Shown here: in pieces, positions 54,481 to 63,772 of the stretch
Position numbering within the stretch: position 1 is the first letter of the stretch
Layout of the letters: each line of letters begins with the position of its first letter
From: a bacterium UBP11_UBA4055
GTDB taxonomy: Bacteria; UBA4055
Assembly: GCA_002382735.1 (NCBI GenBank)
Contig: DFZN01000059.1
Coordinates: 1 to 64,000, forward strand
Direction: 5' to 3'
Length of the DNA stretch: 64,000 nt
Program-made: the position numbers and the translations under genes
The notes under the pieces: generated by a model
What the model was told of the DNA's origin: nothing
Seen by the model: the letters and a program-made list of their open reading frames with translations, nothing else
Database searches by the model: none

Positions 54481-55593
54481 CTATTTGACAGGGAATATGT
54501 CTATACGGTCTCCCCTGTTCTTGTAGTCGAAATCGCTTCCGTAAATTTCCTCGATCGCATCGCCTATCGAATCTATGTATGTATCTATATCGGAATTTAC
54601 CCAGACCTGATATTCGCTTCCGGCGGTGACTACTTTCACTTCCTTGGCTCCGTTCTGAAGCGCAGCGAGCACCGCGCTCTTTACTTTTCTTCCCTCAGGG
54701 AGTTTGCTGAAAAGTATCACATACTGCTTTCCCTTGTCGAGCTGCTCTTTCCAGTAGCCCTTGACCTGGTTCATAATGAGCGGCATAAGCTTCTTACATG
54801 CCTGATCGATGTTGGCGTCATAAGCGGTAACATTTCCGAATATCTCGTCGGAATATCCATTCTGTACACCGAGAAGTTTGGCCGTTGACGCGTTGAATAT
54901 CTTAGCTGTGGCTTTTGCCTTCTTCTTGCCGTTACCCAGATCTTCAAGTATCAGCGAAACAGTAACATAAATGTCGGACTTCAACTTCTTGGCCAGTATC
55001 TGGGCCATGTCAACATCCTCGCCGATAGAGATCTGCTTCATGCTCATATCGTCCTCAATCATCGCGTTAAGCTGGTCAAGGTCATACACATCGTACCTGT
55101 TCGTTGTAAAATACTGGTTTATCATATTAATTCCCTGCTCAGTGAACCTCTGGTCGTACGGTTCGCCTTTAGGCGCGTAGAAAACGACTATTGAAGGATT
55201 GTCGAGCTGTGACAAAAGTATCCCGAGAGCTTCAAGATCGTTCATGATGATATCCTTTGTGACTGCCGCTTTTATAGTCACTGTCCAGGCACCGTCAGGT
55301 CCTTTGGACTTATCTAACAGTTCATACGACTTTACGAACCCTTCGCTCTTGGCCAGAACCTGATCCTTAACGGTCATATAGTTCTGCATTTCCTGTTCGG
55401 ACACAAGGTATGTTCCTATGGCTGTTTCGATCGCGTTCCTTTTTGCGACATTTATCGCCGCCTGCATGTTCATTCCCGTACCTTGAACTTCTACTTCGGT
55501 AATGTTATGGTCGTGCATATACTCGCTTGCCTGTGCAAATATCATCGGGCATACAGCTATCAGTATCCCTAACAATACAGTTCTGAATTTCAT
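54481..55593 (-). CDS. Periplasmic FlgT/LPP20-like protein (paralog 1 of a tandem pair)
   Basis: Signal peptide MKFRTVLLGILIAVCPMIFAQ without a lipobox cysteine at the cleavage site, so likely soluble in the periplasm. The rest matches the lipoprotein at 53180 over almost the full length, including the identical LVSEQEMQNYMTVKDQVLAK. 370 aa. Starts 24 bases after the barrel gene at 55617 and ends before a terminator, so it is the last gene of that transcript. Confidence 0.8.
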   Translation of the reverse strand: MKFRTVLLGILIAVCPMIFAQASEYMHDHNITEVEVQGTGMNMQAAINVAKRNAIETAIGTYLVSEQEMQNYMTVKDQVLAKSEGFVKSYELLDKSKGPDGAWTVTIKAAVTKDIIMNDLEALGILLSQLDNPSIVVFYAPKGEPYDQRFTEQGINMINQYFTTNRYDVYDLDQLNAMIEDDMSMKQISIGEDVDMAQILAKKLKSDIYVTVSLILEDLGNGKKKAKATAKIFNASTAKLLGVQNGYSDEIFGNVTAYDANIDQACKKLMPLIMNQVKGYWKEQLDKGKQYVILFSKLPEGRKVKSAVLAALQNGAKEVKVVTAGSEYQVWVNSDIDTYIDSIGDAIEEIYGSDFDYKNRGDRIDIFPVK

Positions 55594-55616
55594 ATCAACT
55601 CCGCTTTTGTTTTAAA

Positions 55617-56351
55617 TTATAATCTCACGCCCAGACCGATCTTGACAGAAAGTCCTCCGGGCACAAGATATTCGTTCTTTTCCACATCTTCTATCGGAAA
55701 ATTCGGGAAAATGTTCTCGCTGTCGGCAGTAGTAAAGACCTTTTCACCGTCTTCGTTCATCAAAGCTCCCGCTGCTGTGTATGAAAGCTGCAGATCGAAG
55801 AACCAGACTTTGTCTATCATGTAATTGATGCCGAACAAACCTTTAAAATTTCGTGAATAAAGTTTATAAGTCTCGTCATACGAATCGCTTGTTTTATCGA
55901 GGCTCATAGATTCGTGAAGATATGCGCCTCCGAAATAGATACCGAAACCGTCGAAATAGAACTTTTTGACAAGCCCGTACTCAAAGAAAAAGGTGGTATG
56001 CGAATGCTCGAAGAACATAGTTTTACCTTCTGAATCAAGCATGCTGCTTCCGTCATCGTTATATCTTCCGATCTTGCCGATCTGAGTTATAGGGTAATCT
56101 GAACCGATATAAACGCATGTATAGGGAAATCCGACGAACTGACCCAGATCGTACTCGATCCTCATTCCGATCAGACCTGCGCCCGGGATGTCGTCAAGAT
56201 TATCCTCAACATCAGGATAGTTCTCCCAGCTCTTCATCATATTGAATCCGCCCCCGAACACAATGTTGAGACCGATTTTATTATTTTCCTTTTCATCCTG
56301 GGCGAACAAGGCTAATGTGAACGACAGGACAATGATTAGTAATTTCTTCAT
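55617..56351 (-). CDS. Outer-membrane beta-barrel protein, 244 aa, related to the barrel half of its neighbour
   Basis: Signal peptide (MKKLLIIVLSFTLALFAQ) and a barrel that ends GGLSVKIGLGVRL, close to the GFVVKVGLGYTL end of the gene at 56372. IVFGGGFNMMKSW at its start matches MVGGGVSSFKYW of that gene's second half. So this is a free-standing version of the same barrel. 20 bases separate the two genes. Confidence 0.78.
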   Translation of the reverse strand: MKKLLIIVLSFTLALFAQDEKENNKIGLNIVFGGGFNMMKSWENYPDVEDNLDDIPGAGLIGMRIEYDLGQFVGFPYTCVYIGSDYPITQIGKIGRYNDDGSSMLDSEGKTMFFEHSHTTFFFEYGLVKKFYFDGFGIYFGGAYLHESMSLDKTSDSYDETYKLYSRNFKGLFGINYMIDKVWFFDLQLSYTAAGALMNEDGEKVFTTADSENIFPNFPIEDVEKNEYLVPGGLSVKIGLGVRL

Positions 56352-56371
56352 ACTTCAACTCTCCAAAATTA

Positions 56372-57916
56372 TTACAGGGTATAACCCAGTCCTACTTTGA
56401 CTACGAATCCGGAAGGTGTGAGCCAGCCTTCACCTTCCATATCTCCGGCTCCTTCAAATACTTCGTTTCCGTCTTCATTCATAAGTTCGCCGTAGAACCT
56501 GAAACCTGCTCCGGCATCAAAATAGAGATTCTTGCTGAGCAGATAGTTCATGCCGCCTTTAATTTTCCCGCCGACAGAATAAAAATCGCCATCCAGCTCA
56601 GGAAAAGTTTCACATGAGGAAGTTAAGGCCATATAACCGATATCCCCCCCTATATACCAGCCCAACTTCCTTGTAAAAAATTTCTTTGTTAAGCCTAATT
56701 CGATTATTGCCGTTGATGTTTCGAATTCCAAAATATCCGCGCCAAAAGTAACTTCCCCAGGTTGTGCCGCAAGTATATCTGCATTTACACTCAAATATAG
56801 TTCGGGAATATTTATAAATTTGGCAATGTCGTATTCAATACCAAGACCGAATGAACCACTTATATTCTCTTCAGTCAGTTCAGATTCGACATTGAGATCC
56901 GTATCCCCCCAGTACTTGAAGCTTGAGACTCCGCCGCCGACCATAATGTTCAGCCCCACCAGCGGATATTCATAAACCTGATCGTATTCGTTGAAAATAT
57001 CTTCCTCTTTCTCATTCTTAGGGTTAGTCACGATAAGAAGCTGAGACTCCGATTCGTTGTCTTTTATTTTCCTGACTTTCATAAATCCAGTCTCAACGAA
57101 CTTCTCTTTGCCTTTGTCGTCCTTCTGGAAATAGCCTACGGTATATGCGTCGTCCATGTTCACGCCCACATTTTTACCGAAATTGAACGATATTTTATCT
57201 ATTTTCGGCTCTGCTTTTGTTACAAGGGCTTTGATCGTGAAGGCATCGATCTTTCTTACTTCTTTTTCCAGGAACATAAGCATTCCGTTCGTCGATGATT
57301 TGACGGCTTCGGTTCTTTTGTCCTTCTTTTTTCCGCCGAGACCGATGTCGAACAGGTTACCCAGAGCGTTCGACCCGGTGGCTCTTACCGTATTTTCCAG
57401 CTTCGGCTGCCAGTCAGGCGCATCAGTAGTACCTTTGTTCTCGGCCGAGTAAATTTCAAGTATCACGCTCAAAGTACAGGTAAAATCGTCGCTGTCCTTT
57501 TTTTTCGTGACCACAAAAGTCTCAAGCGTCGGGAAGAATATGAACGCTCCGTTCAGTATCTTGTCGACATTCTCGCCTGTCACGAAATTCGTTCCGTAAT
57601 ATTCGTTCTTGATGTCCCACTGTTTTGCCGCTCTCTCCTCTATCTTGGTAGCAGTATATTCTTTTACGATCGCAAAAAGCTGAGCCGGATCTGTAACACC
57701 GGCGGGTATCGGATTGTAGTCGAACCTGCCCATCCCTGTGAACTTGTCGAATATCATCTTATAGACCAAATCAACATCCTGCTGCGAGGCCATAGCCGCC
57801 CCGGGCTGAATTACATCCAGTTTGAAAACGGAGATCGACTTCCTGTCGTATTCATCCATAGCCGCACTCAGACTGAAGACCGTTAAAGCCAAACACATTA
57901 TCACGAACTTCTTCAT
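56372..57916 (-). CDS. Fusion of periplasmic CsgG/TolB-like domain with C-terminal beta-barrel, 514 aa
   Basis: Signal peptide, then a region with KSISVFKLDVIQPGAA...VYKMIFDKFTGMGRFDYNPIP (assembly-type domain as in CsgG/TolB N-terminal proteins) to about residue 310. A beta-barrel-type C-terminal domain begins GLNIMVGGGVSSFKYWG and ends in TPSGFVVKVGLGYTL. The barrel half is repeated as a separate gene at 55617. It is the first gene of a four-gene run into the FlgT-like paralogs. Domain names are by resemblance; the fusion itself is clear. No specific function assigned. Confidence 0.68.
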   Translation of the reverse strand: MKKFVIMCLALTVFSLSAAMDEYDRKSISVFKLDVIQPGAAMASQQDVDLVYKMIFDKFTGMGRFDYNPIPAGVTDPAQLFAIVKEYTATKIEERAAKQWDIKNEYYGTNFVTGENVDKILNGAFIFFPTLETFVVTKKKDSDDFTCTLSVILEIYSAENKGTTDAPDWQPKLENTVRATGSNALGNLFDIGLGGKKKDKRTEAVKSSTNGMLMFLEKEVRKIDAFTIKALVTKAEPKIDKISFNFGKNVGVNMDDAYTVGYFQKDDKGKEKFVETGFMKVRKIKDNESESQLLIVTNPKNEKEEDIFNEYDQVYEYPLVGLNIMVGGGVSSFKYWGDTDLNVESELTEENISGSFGLGIEYDIAKFINIPELYLSVNADILAAQPGEVTFGADILEFETSTAIIELGLTKKFFTRKLGWYIGGDIGYMALTSSCETFPELDGDFYSVGGKIKGGMNYLLSKNLYFDAGAGFRFYGELMNEDGNEVFEGAGDMEGEGWLTPSGFVVKVGLGYTL

Positions 57917-58004
57917 ACCCTACCCCCCCTTATATTATTTAATTCTGTCGAACCTAAAGGCCGAACAAATGCCAAAATAACTAAATTTTCACAACTTGGC
58001 AAGA

Positions 58005-59477
58005 TTAATAATTAATTCTGCGGTTGAATATGATCATGTCATGGCCGATAACCGGTTGAACATTATCCCTTTCAGCAACCATGCCGTAATAAGAATTTTC
58101 GCTGAATTTCTTAACTTCTCCCGCATTAGTTCCCAAAGCACCGTATGAAAGCCTGTAACTGTTGTTGAAAGTGTACTGAAAATCCTGGTAAAGACCCGCA
58201 TAATATATTCTCAGAGTATCCTTCATTCCCGGTTCTATATCTCTCGTTATTACTTTCGTGTATCGGTAATTCCTGCTTTTCATTGAGTAATAATTCTCCA
58301 GACTGCCGTATTCTTCGAACCGTCTTTTTGATCTCATTTCTATTTTAAATGTCCTCTTTTCTCCGGATGTGTTGTTGAGGATCATATATTTAACATAATC
58401 CCCACCGAAATATCGCGGTATAAGCTCCTCTAATTTTTCGTTGACCCCGATATAATCTGATGTAATATCTTCCCCGGTAGTCTTGTCAATAACGGAATAC
58501 AGCGGGGAATGCATGAGCTTTTTATAAATTATCGAATCGTTGAACAATATTAGAGTATCTCCTGAACACCCTGCAAAGTAATCTCTTTCCTGCAAGCCGT
58601 CGCTGAGGTCAAATCCCGCAAAATAATTCCTGGGTTTGATTCCGCAGAGGTTCAAAAGAGTCCTGGACATATCCGTCACTGCCACATTTAGGCAGTCGGT
58701 ATAAGGTTCGGTGTTAAATCCGCTGAATACCGTTAAAGTTTTTGACAGAGGAACTGTCTGAGATGTGGAGATCAGTACCGTTTTTAATTTTATACCTGAT
58801 CTTTCAGAAAGCCTTAAAGACAATCTTTCCATAAGGTCATTAATTCTTCTCAGATAGTACTTACCCGCACTTTTATCTGTCAGGTCGGCATAGTAAAGTA
58901 TATCATTCCCTATGTCCGCGGCAACTGATTTGTATAACGCTTCAATTCTCTTTTCATCCGAAAGCAATACTTCTGAGGTCATAAAATATTTACCGAAAAT
59001 TTTCTGTGAAAGAGTATCTTTAAAAAAGGCTCTTGTGATATATCCGGCATCTCTGAACTGTCCCGCAATCGAACTGTTCCTCATATCTTTGCTGATAAGC
59101 AATTTAAGATCCTTATACGGTCCTTTCTCACTATAGAGCTTATAAGGCGGCAGGCATTCAAAAAAACTTTTAAGCGAAACATTTCTTTCGGGCGAAAGGT
59201 TGTATGTTGAAGTATAGTTCTGTGAATTAGACAACATCCTGCTTAAAAAAGGCATTCCGGTGCTGTCCGATATCCCGATCATGCTCAGATCGGAGATGTC
59301 AAAGATCACAACCCTGTTCTTTTTCAGTATCTTAATGTCTGATGTTTTTTCTGAATATATGCCATCATCTGAAAATTCAAGAACAGGAGCTGCGTATTCA
59401 GATGCCGTCCTGTCTCTAAGGAACACATACAGAACGGAGAAGATCAGCGTAAAAACAAGTATAACAAAATATTTCAT
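58005..59477 (-). CDS. Membrane-anchored sulfatase-like protein without recognisable metal ligands, 490 aa
   Basis: An N-terminal transmembrane helix (~3-20) anchors a periplasmic domain. The pattern ILKKNRVVIFDISDLSMIG, then GMPFLSRMLSNSQNYTSTYN, and later AVTDMSRTLLNLCGIKPRNYF follows the order of alkaline phosphatase/sulfatase proteins (VVLIxxDx, TPNLDRLA, DIAPTLLDLAGI). The usual catalytic Cys/Ser-x-Pro-x-Arg is SPERN here, and the TSDHG metal motif appears as TSQTVPL, so catalysis is doubtful. The C-terminal ~150 residues are beta-rich. Could be a binding protein derived from a sulfatase. Family by eye. Confidence 0.55.
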   Translation of the reverse strand: MKYFVILVFTLIFSVLYVFLRDRTASEYAAPVLEFSDDGIYSEKTSDIKILKKNRVVIFDISDLSMIGISDSTGMPFLSRMLSNSQNYTSTYNLSPERNVSLKSFFECLPPYKLYSEKGPYKDLKLLISKDMRNSSIAGQFRDAGYITRAFFKDTLSQKIFGKYFMTSEVLLSDEKRIEALYKSVAADIGNDILYYADLTDKSAGKYYLRRINDLMERLSLRLSERSGIKLKTVLISTSQTVPLSKTLTVFSGFNTEPYTDCLNVAVTDMSRTLLNLCGIKPRNYFAGFDLSDGLQERDYFAGCSGDTLILFNDSIIYKKLMHSPLYSVIDKTTGEDITSDYIGVNEKLEELIPRYFGGDYVKYMILNNTSGEKRTFKIEMRSKRRFEEYGSLENYYSMKSRNYRYTKVITRDIEPGMKDTLRIYYAGLYQDFQYTFNNSYRLSYGALGTNAGEVKKFSENSYYGMVAERDNVQPVIGHDMIIFNRRINY

Positions 59478-59488
59478 CCGTCATTATC

Positions 59489-60031
59489 TCAGAATTGGAA
59501 TATAATACCGACCGAATGCATGGGGCTGACATCTTCGTCAAGGTCGAATTCAAGAGGCATTCTGGCCTTCATCGAATAAAACACTCCCATATCAAATGGG
59601 AAAATATATTCGGCGTTAAATCTGCCAGTAAGATGATTCAGCCTGAAGCCCTTGGAGATATTATCGTAATCCTCCACATCGTCGTTGGCTGAGAATCCGA
59701 GCCCACCCGTAAAAATCCATGTCCTCGCTCTTTTGGTAAAACGGTAAGCTATGCCTGTAGATATATCGGCTTTTTCTTCAAATGAGCTTCCCGATTCGGA
59801 ATAAGCGCTTTCTATAAAAAATCCTACTTTTTTACCCAGATAACGGGTAAATTCAACAGACCCGTTCTTCAGGTCCGCAGGAAAAAGTGTATAAGAAGCG
59901 CATACTTTGTTCGCCTTGTGATCCCTGAATACCGATTCGTCCGCTTCCTGCCTTTCTTCAAAAAGATCAAACTCCCCCGGAAAAAGGGAAGCGAACAGAA
60001 AAAATAGTAAAATGCCTGTCAGAGACCTCAT
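59489..60031 (-). CDS. Putative outer-membrane beta-barrel, 180 aa
   Basis: A signal peptide (SLTGILLFFLFASLFPGE) precedes eight or so amphipathic strands, ending SVGIIFQF with a terminal Phe, the common barrel C-terminus. The gene starts 8 bases after metK stops and ends 11 bases before the sulfatase-like gene, suggesting they are cotranscribed. Confidence 0.7.
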   Translation of the reverse strand: MRSLTGILLFFLFASLFPGEFDLFEERQEADESVFRDHKANKVCASYTLFPADLKNGSVEFTRYLGKKVGFFIESAYSESGSSFEEKADISTGIAYRFTKRARTWIFTGGLGFSANDDVEDYDNISKGFRLNHLTGRFNAEYIFPFDMGVFYSMKARMPLEFDLDEDVSPMHSVGIIFQF

Positions 60032-60039
60032 CTATTCCC

Positions 60040-61206
60040 CTAAGAGTGAAGCTTATTTACCATATCAAGTTTCTCCCATGAGAACCCGTCTCTCCCGAAA
60101 TGACCGTAGGCTGCTGTAGCTTTGAATACGGGCTTGCGAAGTCCGAGTTTTTTAATGATGCCTGAAGGAGTAAGGTCGAAATGCTTTCTTATCAGTTTAA
60201 CTATCTCTTCACCGGATATCTTTCCAGTCCTGAAAGTTTCAGCCATGATGGATACAGGCTCAGGTACGCCGATCGCGTAAGCGAGCTGTATCTCCAGCTT
60301 CTGAGCAAATCCGGCGGCCACTAGATTTTTTGCAATATATCTGGCCATATAAGCCGCGGACCTGTCCACTTTTGTGGCATCCTTACCGCTGAACGCTCCT
60401 CCGCCGTGCCTTGCATATCCGCCGTATGTGTCAACGATGATCTTTCTGCCTGTAAGTCCTGTATCACCCATTGGCCCGCCTGTCACGAACCTTCCTGTAG
60501 GATTTATGTGAGTTGTGTATTTCCCTTTCACCAGATTCTCCGGAAGCACAGGTCTTATGACTTTCTCAAGTATCTCTTTTTCAATTAAAGCATGCTCTTT
60601 TTTCAATTGGGTTGCTGTAGTATGATCTCCGTCGAAAAGCGGATCGTGCTGGGTCGAGATCACGACCGTGTCCACCGAGTCGGGTATCCAGTTCTTGTAA
60701 TTTATGGTGACCTGTGATTTCCCGTCCGGCCTTAAGAATTCTATCAGCCCTTTTTTCCTGCACTCAGTCAGTCTATGGGTAAGCTGGTGGGCAAGAGTTA
60801 TCGGGAGAGGCATGAATTCAGGGGTCTCGTCGCATGCGAAACCGAACATCATTCCCTGGTCCCCGGCGCCGTCCCTGTCAACGCCCATAGCAATGTCGTC
60901 GCTCTGCCGGTCGATCGTCGAAATGACGCCGCAGGTGTTGTAGTCAAAACCTTTATAGGAATGATCGTAACCGATCTCCTTCACAGTGTTCCTGACCACT
61001 AAAGGTATGTCAATATATGTATCGGTCGTCATTTCTCCTCCGACGACCACAAGTCCTGTGGTTACGAATGTTTCGATCGCAACCCTGCTCTTAGGGTCGT
61101 CTTTCAGCGCCGCATCAAGGATCGAGTCCGATATCTGATCGGCTATCTTGTCCGGATGACCTTCGGTCACCGATTCGCTTGAGAATAAAAAATTGCCGTA
61201 CTTCAT
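60040..61206 (-). CDS. metK: S-adenosylmethionine synthetase
   Basis: Makes SAM from methionine and ATP. FSSESVTEGHPDKIADQISD near the N-terminus, DQGMMFGFA, GGPMGDTGLTGRKIIVDTYG (ATP/Mg motif, quoted by its start GGPMGDTGLTG) and GGGAFSGKDATKVDRSA are all present. 388 aa. The 30 bases upstream to the next gene hold no SAM riboswitch. Confidence 0.98.
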   Translation of the reverse strand: MKYGNFLFSSESVTEGHPDKIADQISDSILDAALKDDPKSRVAIETFVTTGLVVVGGEMTTDTYIDIPLVVRNTVKEIGYDHSYKGFDYNTCGVISTIDRQSDDIAMGVDRDGAGDQGMMFGFACDETPEFMPLPITLAHQLTHRLTECRKKGLIEFLRPDGKSQVTINYKNWIPDSVDTVVISTQHDPLFDGDHTTATQLKKEHALIEKEILEKVIRPVLPENLVKGKYTTHINPTGRFVTGGPMGDTGLTGRKIIVDTYGGYARHGGGAFSGKDATKVDRSAAYMARYIAKNLVAAGFAQKLEIQLAYAIGVPEPVSIMAETFRTGKISGEEIVKLIRKHFDLTPSGIIKKLGLRKPVFKATAAYGHFGRDGFSWEKLDMVNKLHS

Positions 61207-61235
61207 TTGTTTTTCCCTTTTTATTGAATTATCAG

Positions 61236-61874
61236 TTATCTTATAAAAAATCTTACGCCGACCCTAGACATAATACCGCTCATGTCATATTCTCTTTCGA
61301 GAGTGTAGTCCACTCCGCCTATCTCGTCCTCGTATTCATAGCTGGGCTTCGAGTAATGGTAAGCCAGCTCGCCGAAAACTTCCGATCTTGCTCCCAGATT
61401 GTACATGATCCCGCCTCCGAGCCTCCAGTTAAAATCGAAAGCAAACTCAGATTTTTCATCTATCTCATCGCTGTCATAAGAATTATATGAGGCATAGAGC
61501 ATTTCTGCGCCCAGTCCTCCCATAGCGAACCATTTCAGCTTGTTGTTTATCGGGAATTTTGCGGTAACTGATACCATTACGGGAAAATCGTAAATTATCG
61601 TTTCGCTGAGTTTGGCTACCTGGTCCGCAGTAAGACCCGGAATATCTTCGTACTCGCCTTTCGCAGCTTTGTCCTCATAGTCTTTTTTGAACCAGTCGAG
61701 GCTGACTCCCACATCAAGATTCGTATCAATATGGTATCCGTACTCGAATCCGAGGTCAAAACCTCCGTCACAGGCCTGCGGAAAAAACATCCCTGCCTTT
61801 ATAGCTCCCATATTCTTCTGCCCTAAGACTCCGAACGCGGCGGTCATCACTATCATCACAAGCATCTTTTTCAT
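61236..61874 (-). CDS. Small outer-membrane beta-barrel protein, about 212 aa
   Basis: Start set at the ATG at 61874 (MKKMLVMIVMTAAFGVLGQ), preceded by GGAGG, rather than 57 bases upstream. After the signal peptide, alternating strands end SRVGVRFFIR. It lies between folB and metK with the same orientation. The barrel type resembles OmpW/Opr-like; function unknown. Confidence 0.72.
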   Translation of the reverse strand: MKKMLVMIVMTAAFGVLGQKNMGAIKAGMFFPQACDGGFDLGFEYGYHIDTNLDVGVSLDWFKKDYEDKAAKGEYEDIPGLTADQVAKLSETIIYDFPVMVSVTAKFPINNKLKWFAMGGLGAEMLYASYNSYDSDEIDEKSEFAFDFNWRLGGGIMYNLGARSEVFGELAYHYSKPSYEYEDEIGGVDYTLEREYDMSGIMSRVGVRFFIR

Positions 61875-61964
61875 AATCATCCTCCGGATTTTTTCAGTCA
61901 GCAAATATAACACATTTAGGATATATTTCAAACTGTTTTTAAACTTAATATACCCGCGGCAGAC

Positions 61965-62306
61965 CTAAAAGTTCGATTCAGCCGCAACGAATTCAATATT
62001 TTTTAGGGCGGAAGGCTTTTTTACAGTCACTTTTGCCGATACTATCCTGCCGTCGTTTCTGAAGATTTCGAGTATCTTCTCTGAAAGACTCTCAAGAAGA
62101 TAGAATCTGTTCTCTTTGGCTGTTCGGATCACTTTTCTTACCACTTCCGAATAATCATAGGCGTACTGTAGATCATCAGAGGCGGAAGCCTTAGCTGCGT
62201 CGTATTCGAATTCAATATCGACGAATATACCCTGACAGTTTGTTCTTTCGTGGTCCTGCGTACCTACTTTTGCCTGTATCTCAATTCCTTTGAGTATTAT
62301 CTTCAT
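61965..62306 (-). CDS. folB: Dihydroneopterin aldolase
   Basis: 113 aa T-fold enzyme cleaving dihydroneopterin to 6-hydroxymethyl-dihydropterin and glycolaldehyde. IILKGIEIQAKVGTQDHERTNCQG, the conserved YSEVVRKV and LLESLSEKI motif with the substrate Glu, and VKKPSAL near the C-terminus are typical. Third gene of a folE-SDR-folB run. Confidence 0.9.
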   Translation of the reverse strand: MKIILKGIEIQAKVGTQDHERTNCQGIFVDIEFEYDAAKASASDDLQYAYDYSEVVRKVIRTAKENRFYLLESLSEKILEIFRNDGRIVSAKVTVKKPSALKNIEFVAAESNF

Positions 62307-62318
62307 CCTGTTATCCGG

Positions 62319-63047
62319 TTATTTAATGTTTTCCCCGCCGTCAACGAAAATGGTCTGACCGGTTATGAAATTGTTCTTAAGAAGGAACATTGCAGAGGAT
62401 ACAATATCTTCCGGCGAACCTGATCTTCCGAGAAGATTTCTGTCTTCAAGCCTTCTTACATATTCCTGCGTCTCATCCTCTGCAGGCAGAACGATCCCGG
62501 GACATATACCGTTGACCCGAATGTCAGGCGCGAATTCAACCGCAGCCATAGAGGTCAGCTCCTTAAGCGCCGTTCTGGAAATAATGTAAGCGGCGTAAAC
62601 ATTCTGATATACCGAGACCTTCGTGTCCAGAATGTTTATGATATTTCCCCCGGTGCAAAACTTCGCGAACCCCTTTATCATGAAGAACGGCGCGCGGTAA
62701 TTAACGCTGATAAGTTCGTCGAACATCTTCAGGTCAGTACCTTTGATCGGCCCTCGTTTGAATAAGGACGCCGAATTTATCAGAACTGACAGGTGCGGAA
62801 AAGAATCAAAGGCTGCCCTTAAAAGCTCCTGAATGAAATTTATATCCCTGAGGTCGCCTTTGAACATAGCACACTCCCTGCCCAGTAACCTTATCTTTCC
62901 GCTGGTCTCTATAGCTTCGGTCTCCGAAGTGTTGTAGTGCAGCGCTATGTCGTAGCCTTCAGCCGCAAGCCCGATCGCCAGGTAGGCTCCGATCCTTTTC
63001 GCTCCTCCGGTTATCAGAGCCGCTTTTTTTTCAGCCGTTCTTTCCAT
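62319..63047 (-). CDS. FolM/pteridine reductase-like SDR protein
   Basis: 242 aa. ALITGGAKRIGAYLA contains the RIG motif of pteridine reductases (TGxxxRIG). NSASLFKRG and VNGICPGIVLP also fit. The catalytic YxxxK motif is changed: TYR...YIISRTAL, so Lys is replaced by Arg. FolM reduces dihydropterins, which suits the location between folE and folB; the altered motif leaves activity uncertain. The first 2 bases of the intergenic gap separate it from folE. Confidence 0.8.
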   Translation of the reverse strand: MERTAEKKAALITGGAKRIGAYLAIGLAAEGYDIALHYNTSETEAIETSGKIRLLGRECAMFKGDLRDINFIQELLRAAFDSFPHLSVLINSASLFKRGPIKGTDLKMFDELISVNYRAPFFMIKGFAKFCTGGNIINILDTKVSVYQNVYAAYIISRTALKELTSMAAVEFAPDIRVNGICPGIVLPAEDETQEYVRRLEDRNLLGRSGSPEDIVSSAMFLLKNNFITGQTIFVDGGENIK

Positions 63048-63048
63048 A

Positions 63049-63615
63049 TCATTTACCTATCAGGCTCAAGAATTCGGCTCTTGTAGCTCCGTCGTCCCTG
63101 AAGCTCCCCAGCATGCAGGATGTGGTCATCACAGAGTTCTGCTTTTCAACGCCCCTCATCATCATGCAGAGGTGCTGAGCTTCGATGACGACGCCGACGC
63201 CTTCGGCGGAAGTGTATTTCATTACTGTTTCCGCGATCTGTCTCACAAGGTTCTCCTGTATCTGTAACCGGCGCGAAAAGACATCCACCAGTCTTGCGAT
63301 CTTGGACAGACCTATTACTTTACCTTTTGGAATGTAAGCAACATGACACTTCCCGAAAAAAGGCAGAAGATGATGTTCGCACATAGAATACAGTTCAATG
63401 TCCTTCACGATGACCATGTCGTCATTATCTGTGGAGAATACAGCTCCGTTAACCACTGAATTGATATCCTCCCCATAACCTTTAGTAAGGAAACCGAATG
63501 CCTTAGCAGCTCTTGCCGGCGTTTTTAACAGGCCTTCCCTTTCTCTGTCCTCGCCGACAGTATCTAATATTTTACCCATTATCTCCGTTAAATCTTTTAT
63601 TTTCCCGTCGTTCAT
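63049..63615 (-). CDS. folE: GTP cyclohydrolase I
   Basis: First step of folate synthesis, GTP to dihydroneopterin triphosphate. 188 aa. Zinc-binding CEHHLLPFFGKCHVAYIP (quoted by CEHH) and the second cysteine in AQHLCMMMRGV, plus GLSKIARLVDVFSRRLQIQE. The gene is the first of the folate operon and follows a 157-base region shared with the divergent hprK. Confidence 0.97.
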   Translation of the reverse strand: MNDGKIKDLTEIMGKILDTVGEDREREGLLKTPARAAKAFGFLTKGYGEDINSVVNGAVFSTDNDDMVIVKDIELYSMCEHHLLPFFGKCHVAYIPKGKVIGLSKIARLVDVFSRRLQIQENLVRQIAETVMKYTSAEGVGVVIEAQHLCMMMRGVEKQNSVMTTSCMLGSFRDDGATRAEFLSLIGK

Positions 63616-63772
63616 ATTTTATATCTCCTGATTTGTTGCAATTTAATTATACTCTGCTCTTTTTACAAATCAATTTTTTCGAATATTCGAGTAATAAATT
63701 AATTATTTATGTTGTATTATCAGCCAATCATACTTAAATTCTACGGGTTATATTATAATGGGAGTTTTTACC

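Noticed and set aside
61207..61235. SAM riboswitch before metK
   Set aside because: Only about 30 bases separate metK from the next gene; too short and unstructured.
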